A stretch of DNA of 64,000 bases from an uncultured Bacteroidota bacterium (GCA_913062555.1 CAJXVU010000011.1:30432-94431); one strand, 5' to 3'; counted from the first letter of the stretch, positions 7,982-17,706 are shown. A program made the numbers and translations. The notes: generated by a model from the sequence alone, not told the origin.

Positions 7982-9496
7982 ATGACAGATCTAAATGCAA
8001 TAATATTATCATTTTCTACTGAAGAACAGCGGCAATTTATTGGTTTTTTAGAAAAAAAGAATAAGCGTAATGACATAAAAAACATATTATTATTCAAACT
8101 TATTGTAAAAGACAGCCTCAGCTCTAAAGAAATATGCTTAAAACTATACCAATCCAACAAACAGAATGCATATCACGCATTGAGAAAACGCCTTTACCAA
8201 TCCTTAATAGACTTTATTGCAAACATGAGTTTGGAAGAAGAAAGTTCTATTGAGATGCAAATTATAAAATACATATTAGCATCGCGGAGCTTCTTGCATC
8301 ATAAACAGTATATCCTCGCTTATAAAATATTAGATAAAGCAGAAACATTAGCTGAAGAACACTATTTATTTCCGCTCTTAAATGAAATTTATCATACTAA
8401 AATTCAATATGCGTACTTAAACCCTTATGCCGATATCGAAATCCTTACCCAAAAGTTTCAAGACAATCAGAAACAACATTATTTAGAAGAACAATTAAAC
8501 ATTGTTTATGCAAAAATCAGGCAAACACTTCATAAAATAGATCACAAAAAAGATATTGTAAATTTTGAAAATATTTTAGAGAACACTTTAAGGGAACACC
8601 AGATTGATATTCAAGATTCTTTGTCATTTAAATCATTATATCAACTAATGACAATTGTAAGTATTTCTGCTTTTGTAACTAATGATTATTTACGCATAGA
8701 AAAGTTTCTAATTGATGCCTATAAATCCATACAAACACATAATCCACGAAACAAACAATTATATTACCATATTCAGGTATTGTATTTACTAGCCAATACA
8801 CTCTTTAGAAATAAAAATTTTGAAGAATCTCAACAATACTTAGAAAAAATGCATGTTGCGATGCAACATAACAAACGTAAATTCTACAGTTCTTTTCTAC
8901 TGAAATACAAACTATTATTGGGGTTGAATTATAATTATTCAAACCAGCAAAATCAGGCCATATCAACAATTTCTCCATTTATCACCCCCAATCATCAAGA
9001 CACAGAAGCACTGCTAAATCTTCATTTGAGTTTAATAACATTTTATTTTCAAAAAGGTGAATTAAAAAAAGCGCAAAGTATATTTTCAAAATTCTATCAT
9101 ACCGACAATTGGTATGCACAGAAAATAGGAATTGAATGGCTTATTAAAAAGAATTTAATTGAAATCTTACTACATATAGAACTCGGAAATGTAAATTTAG
9201 TTGACTCACGGATTTTAAGTTTTAAAAGAAGTCACTTTGGCTACTTAAAGCGTATCAATCAGGAACGTGCAATTACTTATCTTTTACTTGTGGAGACCGT
9301 TTATAAGAACCCAGAACTGGTAAGTCAGGTTAAATTCCATGATCAAGTCAAATCGTCTTTTAAATGGATCAACCCCCTTCAAGAAGATATTTTTGTCATG
9401 AGTTTTTATGCATGGCTAAAAAGCAAAATCGACAACAAACCCCTATACCCCACCACCTTAAGCCTTATCGCTGAGGTTCAAAATGTTAATTCATAG
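7982..9496 (+). CDS. Helical repeat protein of unknown function
   Basis: A 504-residue protein with no signal peptide, almost wholly alpha-helical, rich in Leu, Tyr, Lys and Gln. The helix-pair pattern in residues about 100-400 (for example the segments around AYKILDKAETLAEE and SQQYLEKMHVAMQ) suggests divergent TPR-like repeats. The first 85 residues form a separate helical segment with LSSKEICLKLY, which could be a helix-turn-helix-like or packing domain. I do not recognise a named family; it looks like a conserved Bacteroidota cytoplasmic protein. No catalytic motif is visible. It is followed 75 bp later by a small periplasmic protein that may be independently expressed. Confidence 0.75.
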   Translation: MTDLNAIILSFSTEEQRQFIGFLEKKNKRNDIKNILLFKLIVKDSLSSKEICLKLYQSNKQNAYHALRKRLYQSLIDFIANMSLEEESSIEMQIIKYILASRSFLHHKQYILAYKILDKAETLAEEHYLFPLLNEIYHTKIQYAYLNPYADIEILTQKFQDNQKQHYLEEQLNIVYAKIRQTLHKIDHKKDIVNFENILENTLREHQIDIQDSLSFKSLYQLMTIVSISAFVTNDYLRIEKFLIDAYKSIQTHNPRNKQLYYHIQVLYLLANTLFRNKNFEESQQYLEKMHVAMQHNKRKFYSSFLLKYKLLLGLNYNYSNQQNQAISTISPFITPNHQDTEALLNLHLSLITFYFQKGELKKAQSIFSKFYHTDNWYAQKIGIEWLIKKNLIEILLHIELGNVNLVDSRILSFKRSHFGYLKRINQERAITYLLLVETVYKNPELVSQVKFHDQVKSSFKWINPLQEDIFVMSFYAWLKSKIDNKPLYPTTLSLIAEVQNVNS

Positions 9497-9570
9497 TTAA
9501 AAAAACTACTACATTTAAACCTTCCTTAAATCTGTAAGTCCTAAATACATAACATCAAAAACTAAAACAG

Positions 9571-10071
9571 ATGAAGAAATTAATGCTAATAGCGATGGCT
9601 TTTGTAATGCTCCAAGCAAATGCACAAGACCATAAAAAGGAACATGTAAAAAAAGACAAAAAGGAACGCGTGCATAAGCCTATGGATTTTACTCCAGAAG
9701 AGATGGCGACTTTACAAACCAAAAAAATGGTTTTAAGACTTGATTTAACAGCAGCACAACAACAACAAATTCACAAAATTAATCTTGCAAACGCTAAAGA
9801 GCGCAAAGCCAAAATGGAGGCTTATAAAAAAATGCGAGCTGATAGTAAAGGCGAAAAACCGTCCAAAGAAGCTCGCTATAAAATGATGAATACAAGGTTA
9901 GACAAGCAAATAGCACTTAAAAAACAAATGAAGGACATCCTCACAGAGGAGCAGTTTAAAAAATTTGAAAAAGGAGCCAAACAAAAGCATATGAAGCAGC
10001 GGAAACAAATGAAACAACGAAAACAAATGAAACACCGTGTGAAAAAACAAAGATCAAGACGATCTGAGTAG
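9571..10071 (+). CDS. Spy/CpxP-like small periplasmic protein
   Basis: A 166-residue, very basic protein with a signal peptide (residues 1-19, ending NANAQ). Two LTxxQ-like motifs, LTAAQ and LTEEQ, bracket a long helical middle segment, the hallmark of the Spy/CpxP/LTXXQ group of small periplasmic stress chaperones or sensors. The last 25 residues are a repetitive Lys/Gln/Arg-rich tail (MKQRKQ-type repeats), which would be strongly cationic. Flavobacteria carry many such proteins; a link to envelope stress is inferred from the family only. Confidence 0.7.
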   Translation: MKKLMLIAMAFVMLQANAQDHKKEHVKKDKKERVHKPMDFTPEEMATLQTKKMVLRLDLTAAQQQQIHKINLANAKERKAKMEAYKKMRADSKGEKPSKEARYKMMNTRLDKQIALKKQMKDILTEEQFKKFEKGAKQKHMKQRKQMKQRKQMKHRVKKQRSRRSE

Positions 10072-10086
10072 TTAATTGATTAGTTC

Positions 10087-10120
10087 AAAAAAAGCATTGC
10101 TAGACAGCAATGCTTTTTTT
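10087..10120 (+). terminator. Intrinsic terminator
   Basis: The stem AGCATTGCT/AGCAATGCT with a 4-nt loop is flanked by A7 and T7, so it can act in both directions between the convergent spy-like gene and hemL. Confidence 0.85.
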
Positions 10121-10151
10121 ATTTTACAAGTTTACGTTTTTTTGAAATTAA

Positions 10152-11438
10152 CTATAAATTTCTAGCAACTTTTTCCATTGCATTAATAGTCTCATCAAGA
10201 TCTTGATAGGTCAATGCATCCGTAATAAACCAAGTTTCAAAAGCACTTGGAGCGATATAAATGCCTTCGTTCAAAAGACCATGAAAAACCGTTTTAAAGG
10301 CGTCATTATTTCCTCGTGCTGAAGAATCAAAATCTATAACTGCCTCTTTATCAAAATGCACCGATATCATAGATCCTACTCTATTTATTGTATGATCAAC
10401 ATCCAATTGCGTTAATACCTTCGCTATGCCTTTATGAAGATATTTTGTCTTCGCCTCAAGTCTACTAAACAATGTTTCATCGCTATCAATTGAACTAAGC
10501 ATTGCCAATCCAGCCGCCATTGCTAAGGGGTTTCCACTTAAAGTACCCGCTTGATATACTGGTCCTAATGGTGCTAAATGATTCATTATCTCATTACGAG
10601 CGGCAAATGCACCAACAGGTAATCCACCTCCTATAACTTTACCAAAACAAACAATATCCGATTTAATGCCAAATAATTCCTGAGCCCCACCTTTAGCCAA
10701 TCTAAAACCAGTCATCACTTCATCAAAAATCAATAATATATTATTGGCATCACACAAATCTCTTAAGCCTTGTAAAAATCCTTCTTTTGGAGGAATACAG
10801 CCCATATTTCCAGCTACAGGCTCTAATATAATACAAGCAATTTCATTTGTATTGGCAGCAATAAGCTGAGCGACATTCTCTAGATCATTATAAGTAGCCA
10901 ATAAAGTGTCTTTTGCAGTCCCCTCAGTAACTCCCGGACTATTAGGGCTCCCAAAAGTAACGGCTCCACTTCCTGCCTGAATTAAAAACGAATCACTATG
11001 TCCATGATAACAACCCGCAAATTTTATAATTTTATCTCTACCAGTAAACCCTCTAGCCAATCGAACAGCGCTCATACATGCCTCAGTTCCAGAATTCACA
11101 AATCGGATTTTATCAATATTTGGCACCATCGAAACGGCCAATTCAGCGATTTCAGTTTCAATGACTGTTGGCATTCCAAAAGAAGTCCCTTTTTTTGCTT
11201 TTTCAACAACTGCATTTACTACAGGTTCATAAGCATGACCTAATAACATTGGTCCCCAAGAATTAATATAATCGATTAAACGATTTCCATCTTCATCATA
11301 TAAATAAGCCCCTTTGGCTTCTTTTACAAATATTGGCGTTCCGCCTACAGCTTTAAATGCTCTAACTGGTGAATTCACACCCCCAGGAATCACCTTTTCT
11401 GCTGCTGCAAATAATGAGCTACTTCTAGTATATTTCAT
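10152..11438 (-). CDS. hemL: Glutamate-1-semialdehyde 2,1-aminomutase
   Basis: HemL converts glutamate-1-semialdehyde to 5-aminolevulinate, the second step of C5-pathway haem and sirohaem synthesis. The 428-residue length is normal. PLP features are all visible: the [13 protein letters not shown] segment binding phosphate, YHGHSD, the [10 protein letters not shown] motif and the Schiff-base lysine Lys267 in [13 protein letters not shown]. It is the last gene of a leftward run, starting 1 bp after the stop of the glucosaminidase gene, so its translation is probably coupled to it. There are no other hem genes in the window. Confidence 0.96.
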   Translation of the reverse strand: MKYTRSSSLFAAAEKVIPGGVNSPVRAFKAVGGTPIFVKEAKGAYLYDEDGNRLIDYINSWGPMLLGHAYEPVVNAVVEKAKKGTSFGMPTVIETEIAELAVSMVPNIDKIRFVNSGTEACMSAVRLARGFTGRDKIIKFAGCYHGHSDSFLIQAGSGAVTFGSPNSPGVTEGTAKDTLLATYNDLENVAQLIAANTNEIACIILEPVAGNMGCIPPKEGFLQGLRDLCDANNILLIFDEVMTGFRLAKGGAQELFGIKSDIVCFGKVIGGGLPVGAFAARNEIMNHLAPLGPVYQAGTLSGNPLAMAAGLAMLSSIDSDETLFSRLEAKTKYLHKGIAKVLTQLDVDHTINRVGSMISVHFDKEAVIDFDSSARGNNDAFKTVFHGLLNEGIYIAPSAFETWFITDALTYQDLDETINAMEKVARNL

Positions 11439-11439
11439 T

Positions 11440-12237
11440 TTAATTTTTTTCGCTTGGTTTGATTTTTAAAACCTGACCAATACTTAGTTGCGTATCCCGC
11501 AACCCATTCATGGATTGTAAGGTTTTAACTGTGATATTATATTTTCTAGAAATGGAATATAAAGTATCCCCTTTAACTACAGTATATGTTTTGTTTATCT
11601 TGTTTCTTTTGCGTTTTTTACTTGGGTCATCAAACTTATCTAGCCGATAACGTTCAATTAAACTTATCAGTTTTTGAGGATATTTTTTATCTGTAGCATA
11701 GCCGGCACGACGCAAGCCTTTAGCCCATGCTTTATAATCATCTTTATCAAGTGTAAATAAATTCGCATAGCGTTTTCTGTTGGCCAAAAACTCAGAATGA
11801 TCTCTAAAGGAACGACTCGGACTTTTATATTTTCTGAAACATTCTTGTGCCTTATCATCATCATAATAAACTTTGGCACCGGTCCAATCATGACATTTAA
11901 TTCCAAAATGATTATTCGCTTTAACTGCAAGCCCCCCCCTTCCTGATCCAGATTCTAAAATACCTTGTGCCAATGTAATACTTGCAGGAATTCCGTATTT
12001 TTTCATTTCGGCGACAGCCAAATCCTTATACACAGCAATATAATCCGCCGTATTTTTAATTACAGGAACAGTATTCCTTTTGGGAGTCTCAATTTTATTT
12101 TCTAAGTCTTTTTTAGCCTCCCTAAACTTTTCTATCTTAGCTTTAGATGCTTTTCGCTCCGCCCTTCTTCGTGAGCCACAACTAAAAACAAACATTGCCA
12201 TTAGGCAAATCAATAGTATTTTTTGTGTTCTTATCAT
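11440..12237 (-). CDS. Glucosaminidase domain protein with C-terminal LysM
   Basis: A 265-residue lipoprotein (signal ending VFSC, about residue 20), followed by a basic, charged linker. The central domain (about residues 65-200) matches the FlgJ/AcmA-type endo-beta-N-acetylglucosaminidase fold, with [14 protein letters not shown] containing the catalytic Glu, then [13 protein letters not shown] LysM domain at about 215-260 ([17 protein letters not shown]) binds peptidoglycan. It probably trims cell-wall glycan strands from the outer-membrane side. Its start overlaps the stop of the upstream deaminase gene by 4 bp (ATGA), indicating one operon with hemL. Confidence 0.9.
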   Translation of the reverse strand: MIRTQKILLICLMAMFVFSCGSRRRAERKASKAKIEKFREAKKDLENKIETPKRNTVPVIKNTADYIAVYKDLAVAEMKKYGIPASITLAQGILESGSGRGGLAVKANNHFGIKCHDWTGAKVYYDDDKAQECFRKYKSPSRSFRDHSEFLANRKRYANLFTLDKDDYKAWAKGLRRAGYATDKKYPQKLISLIERYRLDKFDDPSKKRKRNKINKTYTVVKGDTLYSISRKYNITVKTLQSMNGLRDTQLSIGQVLKIKPSEKN

Positions 12238-13145
12238 TCAATAATTGCTAATCCTTTTTGTTTTAAACGAGCATTCATTCCCGTTATTCCTTGCAAGCCC
12301 CCAGTATGAATTGCTAATATTTTAGATCCTTTTTTAAAAAATCCCCTTTCAATTAATTTATAAACGCCAAACATTAGCTTTCCAGTATATACAGGATCCA
12401 ATGGTATGTTTTGTGTTTTCTTAAATGCATTGATAAAATCAATCAATTCTTCATTCACTTTTGCATAGCCACCAAAATGAAAATCCGTTATTAATTCCCA
12501 ATTTTTTTGGTTCACAAATTTACTAATATTGTGCGATAAAAAATCACCTTTCAAGGCAGGAAATCCTAATATTTTCTGATGTTGCTGCGCACTGTTAATA
12601 AGCCCTGAAATAGTCCCTCCTGTCCCTACGGCACAGCACACATAATCGAAACCCTTATCGGTAGTTGTCAAAATCTCTTCACATCCTTTAACCGCCAAAT
12701 CATTTGTTCCTCCTTCGGGAACTAAATAGAATGTTCCAAACTCCGCCTTCAAACTATCTATAAATTCGTCAGTATGTTTTTCTCGGTAGGCACTTCTACT
12801 AATAAACTTAAATTGCATGCCACAATCTTGAGCAAATTTTAATGTAGGATTCGTATAAATCTTATCAAATAACTCATCTCCTCGAATTAGTCCAATCGTT
12901 TTAAATCCAAATTGGTGGCCAGCAAAAGCTACCGCAGCTATATGGTTTGAAAACGCTCCTCCGAAACTTAGTAATGTATCATTATTTGCAGCCTTAGCTG
13001 CTTCTAAGTTATACTTTAATTTTCTGTATTTATTCCCAGAAATAAAAGGATGAATGTGATCTTCTCTTTTTAAATAAAGATCAATCCCAGAAGAATCTGG
13101 TAACTCGATGTGCTGATTAATACTATGCTGAAGGTTAAAAATCAT
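12234..13145 (-). CDS. 1-aminocyclopropane-1-carboxylate deaminase / D-cysteine desulfhydrase family
   Basis: A 303-residue fold-type II PLP enzyme. The Schiff-base lysine is Lys39 in SGNKYRKLKYN, the asparagine loop is SFGGAFSNH, and the glycine-rich phosphate loop is GTGGTISG. This is the ACC deaminase/D-cysteine desulfhydrase family. Sequence alone does not separate the two activities, and most bacterial members act on D-cysteine or related D-amino acids. The gene overlaps its upstream neighbour by 11 bp and its downstream neighbour by 4 bp, so it sits in the middle of a tight four-gene unit. Confidence 0.88.
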   Translation of the reverse strand: MIFNLQHSINQHIELPDSSGIDLYLKREDHIHPFISGNKYRKLKYNLEAAKAANNDTLLSFGGAFSNHIAAVAFAGHQFGFKTIGLIRGDELFDKIYTNPTLKFAQDCGMQFKFISRSAYREKHTDEFIDSLKAEFGTFYLVPEGGTNDLAVKGCEEILTTTDKGFDYVCCAVGTGGTISGLINSAQQHQKILGFPALKGDFLSHNISKFVNQKNWELITDFHFGGYAKVNEELIDFINAFKKTQNIPLDPVYTGKLMFGVYKLIERGFFKKGSKILAIHTGGLQGITGMNARLKQKGLAIIE

Positions 13146-13479
13146 TGGCGCGAATATACTTTAAAAATCCCCAAGTTCTTCGAGATTTTAAATATTCAAA
13201 ATCGCATTCATTAGAATAGGCCTCACGCTCAAATGACACATTTCTATAAGCCGTTTTCCAGTCCTTATATTGTAACAATCGGAAAAAGAATTCAAAACAA
13301 TACAACACATAAAAAGGAAAGACTAACAACTCTAATTGTTGCTTCAAATGTATATGTTCATGATTTACAAGTGCTTTATCCAATTTTAAGCTAGTATTCT
13401 TCAAGAAAACGAATGGAAAAATAGCTAGGCCAGTATAACCTTTAGGAATTAAATATTTTGAAATTAAAATCATATACAA
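13135..13479 (-). CDS. Small membrane-associated protein with HExIH motif, function unknown
   Basis: A 114-residue protein with two hydrophobic stretches (about residues 15-27 and 50-68) and the sequence NHEHIHLKQQLEL near residue 40. HEHIH fits the HExxH zinc-protease signature, and a Glu (FEREAYSNE) lies about 45 residues later, as in very small gluzincin-like or M56-like relatives. The length is too short for a known peptidase domain, so a protease role is only a possibility. It is the first gene of the unit leading to hemL, diverging from the DUF5522 gene with 43 bp between start codons. Confidence 0.6.
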   Translation of the reverse strand: MYMILISKYLIPKGYTGLAIFPFVFLKNTSLKLDKALVNHEHIHLKQQLELLVFPFYVLYCFEFFFRLLQYKDWKTAYRNVSFEREAYSNECDFEYLKSRRTWGFLKYIRANDF

Positions 13480-13508
13480 ACAGCTTCAAAAATCAATGTA
13501 ATTTACAT

Positions 13509-13516
13509 TATCTTTG
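13509..13516 (+). promoter_or_regulatory. Probable -7 element (TATCTTTG)
   Basis: TATCTTTG fits the flavobacterial -7 consensus TAnnTTTG and lies 6 bp before the DUF5522 start codon. I see no clear -33 TTG at the usual distance, so the transcript would be nearly leaderless if this is used. Confidence 0.45.
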
Positions 13517-13522
13517 CGACTT

Positions 13523-13690
13523 ATGAAGGAAATTATTCCGATAGAAGAAGGAGATTATTATTTAACCCCTGAAGGCTATCGGTGTTTTACAGAGCAATAT
13601 CATTTAAAAAGAGGCTATTGTTGCGAAAGCAACTGCCGACATTGTCCTTACGGTTATAATCAAAAGACCAATAGTATAAAAAAGACATAA
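13523..13690 (+). CDS. DUF5522 small cysteine-rich protein
   Basis: A 55-residue open frame starting ATG at 13523. It contains the signature GYCCESNCRHCPYGY at residues 31-45, with four Cys and a His in CC-x3-C-x-x-C, typical of the DUF5522 family of small Bacteroidota and proteobacterial proteins and suggestive of a metal-binding knuckle. Function unknown. The gene is short but the signature is specific. Confidence 0.85.
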   Translation: MKEIIPIEEGDYYLTPEGYRCFTEQYHLKRGYCCESNCRHCPYGYNQKTNSIKKT

Positions 13691-13821
13691 ATTTGGATTT
13701 ATTTTTCATGACATATCGCATTAAAGTTGCTCATACGCATCATCGGATAGATATACGATATCCTTAGTTTAATGATTTATTCAATGGGTGAATATATTAT
13801 TAACTTTTTAGATTAACATAC

Positions 13822-15807
13822 ATGAGTTTTCAAAATCAAATATTAGAAGGAATTCCAAATCAATTACCTCCAGTACAATCATACGACACATCTATTAACC
13901 ACGCTCCCAAGCGAAAAAACATTCTATCTCCCGCGGAGAAAAAACTAGCTTTACGTAACGCATTGCGCTATTTTGACAAAGCAAATCACGCCGAACTTAT
14001 TCAAGAATTTAAGCAAGAACTTGAAACTTATGGGCGTATTTACATGTATCGTTTACGTCCCACTTACAAAATGTATGCGAGACCAATAGAAGAATATCCC
14101 GCCAAATCAAAACAAGCGGCGGCTATCATGCTCATGATCCAAAACAATTTAGATTATGCCGTAGCTCAGCACCCGCATGAATTGATTACCTACGGTGGTA
14201 ATGGGGCTGTATTTTCAAATTGGGCTCAGTATAGGTTAACGATGAAATATTTAGCAGAAATGACTAATGAACAGACCTTAGTCATGTATTCTGGTCATCC
14301 TATGGGTTTATTTCCATCTCATAAAGAGGCGCCTAGAGTTGTAGTCACAAATGGGATGATGATTCCTAATTACTCCAAACAGGATGATTGGGAAAAATTC
14401 AATGCATTAGGTGTTACCCAATATGGGCAAATGACCGCTGGAAGCTATATGTATATTGGCCCTCAAGGTATTGTTCATGGTACTACTATTACTGTACTCA
14501 ATGGGTTTAGAAAAATTAAAAAATCCCCAAAAGGAAATCTCTTTGTAACCTCGGGGTTAGGAGGAATGTCGGGAGCACAGCCTAAAGCAGGAAATATTGC
14601 TGGGTGTATTACCGTTTGCGCAGAGGTTAATGAAAAAGCAGTTCATACACGTCATTCTCAAGGATGGATTGACGAAGTTTATTCAGATTTAAATGATTTG
14701 GTAACTCGTGTTAAAGAAGCTCAATCTAATCAAGAAACAATTTCAATTGCATATCATGGTAATATTGTAGAAGTTTGGGAAAAATTTGATGAAGACCATA
14801 TACATGTCGATTTAGGAAGTGATCAAACTTCATTGCATAATCCGTGGGCTGGCGGTTATTACCCGGCTGACATTTCTTTTGAAGCTGCCAATGATATGAT
14901 GGCAAACAATCCAGAATTATTTAAAGAGAAAGTACAAGCAACCTTGCGCAGACATACTGATGCCATAAATAAACACACAGCAAAAGGCACCTATTTCTTT
15001 GATTATGGAAATGCTTTTTTACTGGAAGCATCACGGGCAGGTGCTAATATTATGGCCGAGAATGGGATCGATTTTAAATACCCGAGCTACGTACAAGACA
15101 TCATGGGACCTATGTGTTTCGATTATGGTTTTGGGCCTTTCCGTTGGGTTTGTGCTTCTGGGAAACCAGAAGATCTAGCCAAAACAGATGCCATCGCTTG
15201 TGAAATTCTTGAAGGCATCAAGAAGCATTCTCCAAAAGAAATACAACAGCAAATGGCTGATAATATTCAATGGATAAAAGGGGCTCAGGAAAACAAATTA
15301 GTAGTTGGCTCACAGGCAAGAATACTTTATGCAGATGCTGAAGGCCGTATGAAAATTGCCGAAGCCTTCAATAATGCAGTTGCTCAGGAAGAGGTTGGAT
15401 ATATTGTTTTGGGCCGTGATCACCACGATGTATCAGGTACTGATTCGCCGTATAGAGAAACTAGCAATATCTATGATGGGTCACGCTTTACAGCTGATAT
15501 GGCCATTCAAAACGTTATTGGTGATAGCTTTAGAGGCGCCACTTGGGTAAGCATCCATAATGGTGGTGGCGTAGGTTGGGGCGAAGTGATAAATGGGGGA
15601 TTTGGTATGGTTCTTGATGGTAGTAAAGATGCCGAAAGGCGACTAAAGTCAATGCTTTTTTGGGATGTTAATAATGGAATATCTAGACGGAGTTGGGCAA
15701 GAAATGAAGAAGCTGTGTTTGCAATAAAACGAGCGATGGAAACTGAGCCTAATTTAAAAGTTACCTTACCAAATAGTGTTGACGACAACTTATTGGACTC
15801 GTTATAA
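13822..15807 (+). CDS. hutU: Urocanate hydratase
   Basis: HutU adds water to urocanate to give imidazolonepropionate, the second step of histidine degradation, using a tightly bound NAD+. At 661 residues it belongs to the longer form seen in Bacteroidota and eukaryotes rather than the roughly 557-residue proteobacterial form. Conserved elements include YGGNGAVFSNWAQYR, the NAD-loop TSGLGGMSGAQPKA, the Cys-containing ASGKPEDL region and the GRDHHDVSGTDSPYRET segment near the active site. No hutH, hutI or hutG is adjacent; the nearest arginase-family gene is 37 kb away. It has its own upstream region of 131 bp. Confidence 0.96.
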   Translation: MSFQNQILEGIPNQLPPVQSYDTSINHAPKRKNILSPAEKKLALRNALRYFDKANHAELIQEFKQELETYGRIYMYRLRPTYKMYARPIEEYPAKSKQAAAIMLMIQNNLDYAVAQHPHELITYGGNGAVFSNWAQYRLTMKYLAEMTNEQTLVMYSGHPMGLFPSHKEAPRVVVTNGMMIPNYSKQDDWEKFNALGVTQYGQMTAGSYMYIGPQGIVHGTTITVLNGFRKIKKSPKGNLFVTSGLGGMSGAQPKAGNIAGCITVCAEVNEKAVHTRHSQGWIDEVYSDLNDLVTRVKEAQSNQETISIAYHGNIVEVWEKFDEDHIHVDLGSDQTSLHNPWAGGYYPADISFEAANDMMANNPELFKEKVQATLRRHTDAINKHTAKGTYFFDYGNAFLLEASRAGANIMAENGIDFKYPSYVQDIMGPMCFDYGFGPFRWVCASGKPEDLAKTDAIACEILEGIKKHSPKEIQQQMADNIQWIKGAQENKLVVGSQARILYADAEGRMKIAEAFNNAVAQEEVGYIVLGRDHHDVSGTDSPYRETSNIYDGSRFTADMAIQNVIGDSFRGATWVSIHNGGGVGWGEVINGGFGMVLDGSKDAERRLKSMLFWDVNNGISRRSWARNEEAVFAIKRAMETEPNLKVTLPNSVDDNLLDSL

Positions 15808-15930
15808 TCATTAATAAAATTATTTTAGTAGTCATTTTGCGCTATTGGAACAAAATCACCTATACCCTCCATCTCAACATTAACAACGTTGTATCTGATG
15901 GGGCAATCACTGGTTTAAAAATTAATTGTT

Positions 15931-16473
15931 ATGAAAAACACCTTTAAAACATTATCCATCACATTAGTCCTTGCAATTGTAACATCTTGCGTCTCGGTAA
16001 GAGTCGCTTCCGATTATGACAAGGATGCAAATTTTAACACCTATAAGACATTTGCCTTTTTTAAAGCAGGCGTTGATAAAGCAGAAATAAGCGATTTAGA
16101 TAAACGTAGAATTCTACGTGCTATAGAAATTGAATTAACTGCCAAAGGATTTACCAAATCGGAAAATCCAGATCTTATGGTAAGTATATTTACGAAATCA
16201 AGAGAAAAAGTTAATGTTCACCGTTTTGGCTATAGTCCTTATGGCTATGGTTGGGGCTGGAGTCCTTGGTATTGGAATAATTATAATTCAGTATCACATT
16301 CAACTGAAGGCACTTTATACATAGATCTTATTGACGCCAATAAAAAAGAGCTTGTTTGGCAAGGCATTGGTCGTGGATATATTTCTCAAAGCATGCAAAA
16401 GAAAGAACATCGGATTAAAGAATTTGTTCAGAAAATCCTTGAAAAGTATCCTCCTGGGGCTGCTGCACAATAA
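15931..16473 (+). CDS. DUF4136 lipoprotein
   Basis: A 180-residue lipoprotein with signal ending VTSC (Cys20) and the DUF4136 pattern: SDYDKDANFNTYKTFAF near the start, a conserved ILRAIEIELTAKGF helix, a Tyr/Gly/Trp-rich middle (SPYGYGWGWSPWYW, about residues 103-117) and a terminal strand containing LVWQGIGRGYIS. The family is widespread in outer-membrane-associated proteins of Gram-negative bacteria; its function is unknown. It probably sits at the periplasmic face of the outer membrane. Likely monocistronic; an inverted repeat follows 10 bp after its stop. Confidence 0.85.
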   Translation: MKNTFKTLSITLVLAIVTSCVSVRVASDYDKDANFNTYKTFAFFKAGVDKAEISDLDKRRILRAIEIELTAKGFTKSENPDLMVSIFTKSREKVNVHRFGYSPYGYGWGWSPWYWNNYNSVSHSTEGTLYIDLIDANKKELVWQGIGRGYISQSMQKKEHRIKEFVQKILEKYPPGAAAQ

Positions 16474-16482
16474 AGTTATAAT

Positions 16483-16569
16483 AGTCATTTCGAATGAAGT
16501 ATGAAGTCACATCAATCATTTTGGACTCTGAGACTGAGACTTCTCGATTATACTTCAGTCGAAATGACT
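16483..16569. repeat. Imperfect inverted repeat, REP-like element
   Basis: Arms 16483-16501 and 16551-16569 are 19 bp each and match in 17 of 19 positions, with GTCATTTCGA/TCGAAATGAC at the outer ends and a 49-bp centre. It lies between the DUF4136 stop and the leftward permease stop. Elements of this shape occur repeatedly between genes in some flavobacterial genomes; only one full copy is seen here. Confidence 0.75.
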
Positions 16570-16611
16570 TTATCGATTCTTTAAAGCACGTACTCCTATT
16601 AAAAAATGTAA

Positions 16612-17706
16612 TTAACGCTTCACATCTAAAGCATCACGTAGGGTATTACCAATAAGCATAAAAGCCATTACCAAACTCATAATACAAATCCCTGGGATTA
16701 ATGCTAAATAGGGCTTGCCAAGAATAATATAATTGTAATGATCTTTAATCATTGCCCCCCAACTTGCCATTGGTGGTTGCGCACCAATGCCTAAAAAACT
16801 CAATCCGCTTTCTATTAAAATAGCTGCTGCGAAGTTTGCTGCTGAAATTACAATTACGGGAGCCATAATATTTGGCAATATATGTTTTGTTATAATCCTA
16901 ATATCTGAAAACCCTAAGGCTCTGGCTGCCGTGACATATTGCATTTCTTTAGCGCTAATAATTTGGCCTCTCACTACTCTAGCTACCTCAACCCACATGG
17001 TCAATCCTACAGCAATAAACACTTGCCAAAACCCTTTTCCAAGTACTAAAGTAATTGCAATTACCAATAATAAGGTGGGTATAGACCAAGTCACATTGAT
17101 AATCCACATGATAAAGGCATCTGTTTTACCTCCAAAATATCCTGCTAAACTTCCTAAAGAAATTCCAATAACCAATGAAATAAACACAGCTACAAAACCA
17201 ATAAAAAAGGAGATTCGAGCGCCAACAAGAATTCTACTTAACAAATCGCGCCCATATTTATCAGTTCCAAAAACGAAAGTTTTTTCAGAAATAAAAGCTG
17301 ACACATCAGCATTAGGAAATTTATCCAATGCTAATGTTTTTTGAAGCCCTTCTAAACCATCGGAAGCATATTCGATATAACTAATGCTATGTTCTTCAAT
17401 TATATATTTAGAAATTGGGATTTCATCGTCACCACTTCGAGTGCCAAAAAACATAATATCGAACCAGCTTTGATCTGTCTTTATAGTAGAAGGCAAGGTT
17501 AATATAGTGACCTTAAACCCTGGTTTTTTAGAATGAATAGATAAATGCATTTGATTTGCATTTTGAGAGCTATCCGGTGCAATGACATAAGCAAATACAG
17601 AAAGAAGACCAACTGTTACAATAAACCAAAAACTCAAAACGCCCCAAAAGCTTTTCTTAAACTTTTGGAGCGCTAAACCTGTTAATGAGGTACTGGTTTC
17701 ACCCAT
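16612..17706 (-). CDS. ABC transporter permease, OppC/DppC-like
   Basis: A 364-residue permease of the peptide/nickel type. An N-terminal transmembrane helix (about 20-42) is followed by a long periplasmic segment (about 50-135), then the typical FGTDKYGRDLLSRILVGAR, five further helices and the EAA loop (ALGFSDIRIITKHILPN) that contacts the ATPase. It should import a peptide or similar solute together with an OppB-type partner, two ATPases and a binding protein, none of which are in this window. The gene begins 5 bp after the tail-specific protease gene, so the two share a transcript. The periplasmic segment is longer than in the canonical OppC. Confidence 0.88.
   Translation of the reverse strand: MGETSTSLTGLALQKFKKSFWGVLSFWFIVTVGLLSVFAYVIAPDSSQNANQMHLSIHSKKPGFKVTILTLPSTIKTDQSWFDIMFFGTRSGDDEIPISKYIIEEHSISYIEYASDGLEGLQKTLALDKFPNADVSAFISEKTFVFGTDKYGRDLLSRILVGARISFFIGFVAVFISLVIGISLGSLAGYFGGKTDAFIMWIINVTWSIPTLLLVIAITLVLGKGFWQVFIAVGLTMWVEVARVVRGQIISAKEMQYVTAARALGFSDIRIITKHILPNIMAPVIVISAANFAAAILIESGLSFLGIGAQPPMASWGAMIKDHYNYIILGKPYLALIPGICIMSLVMAFMLIGNTLRDALDVKR

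Noticed and set aside
16787..17344. Long plus-strand frame of 185 codons inside the OppC gene
   Set aside because: It is fully antisense to a well-supported permease and its translation has no recognisable features.
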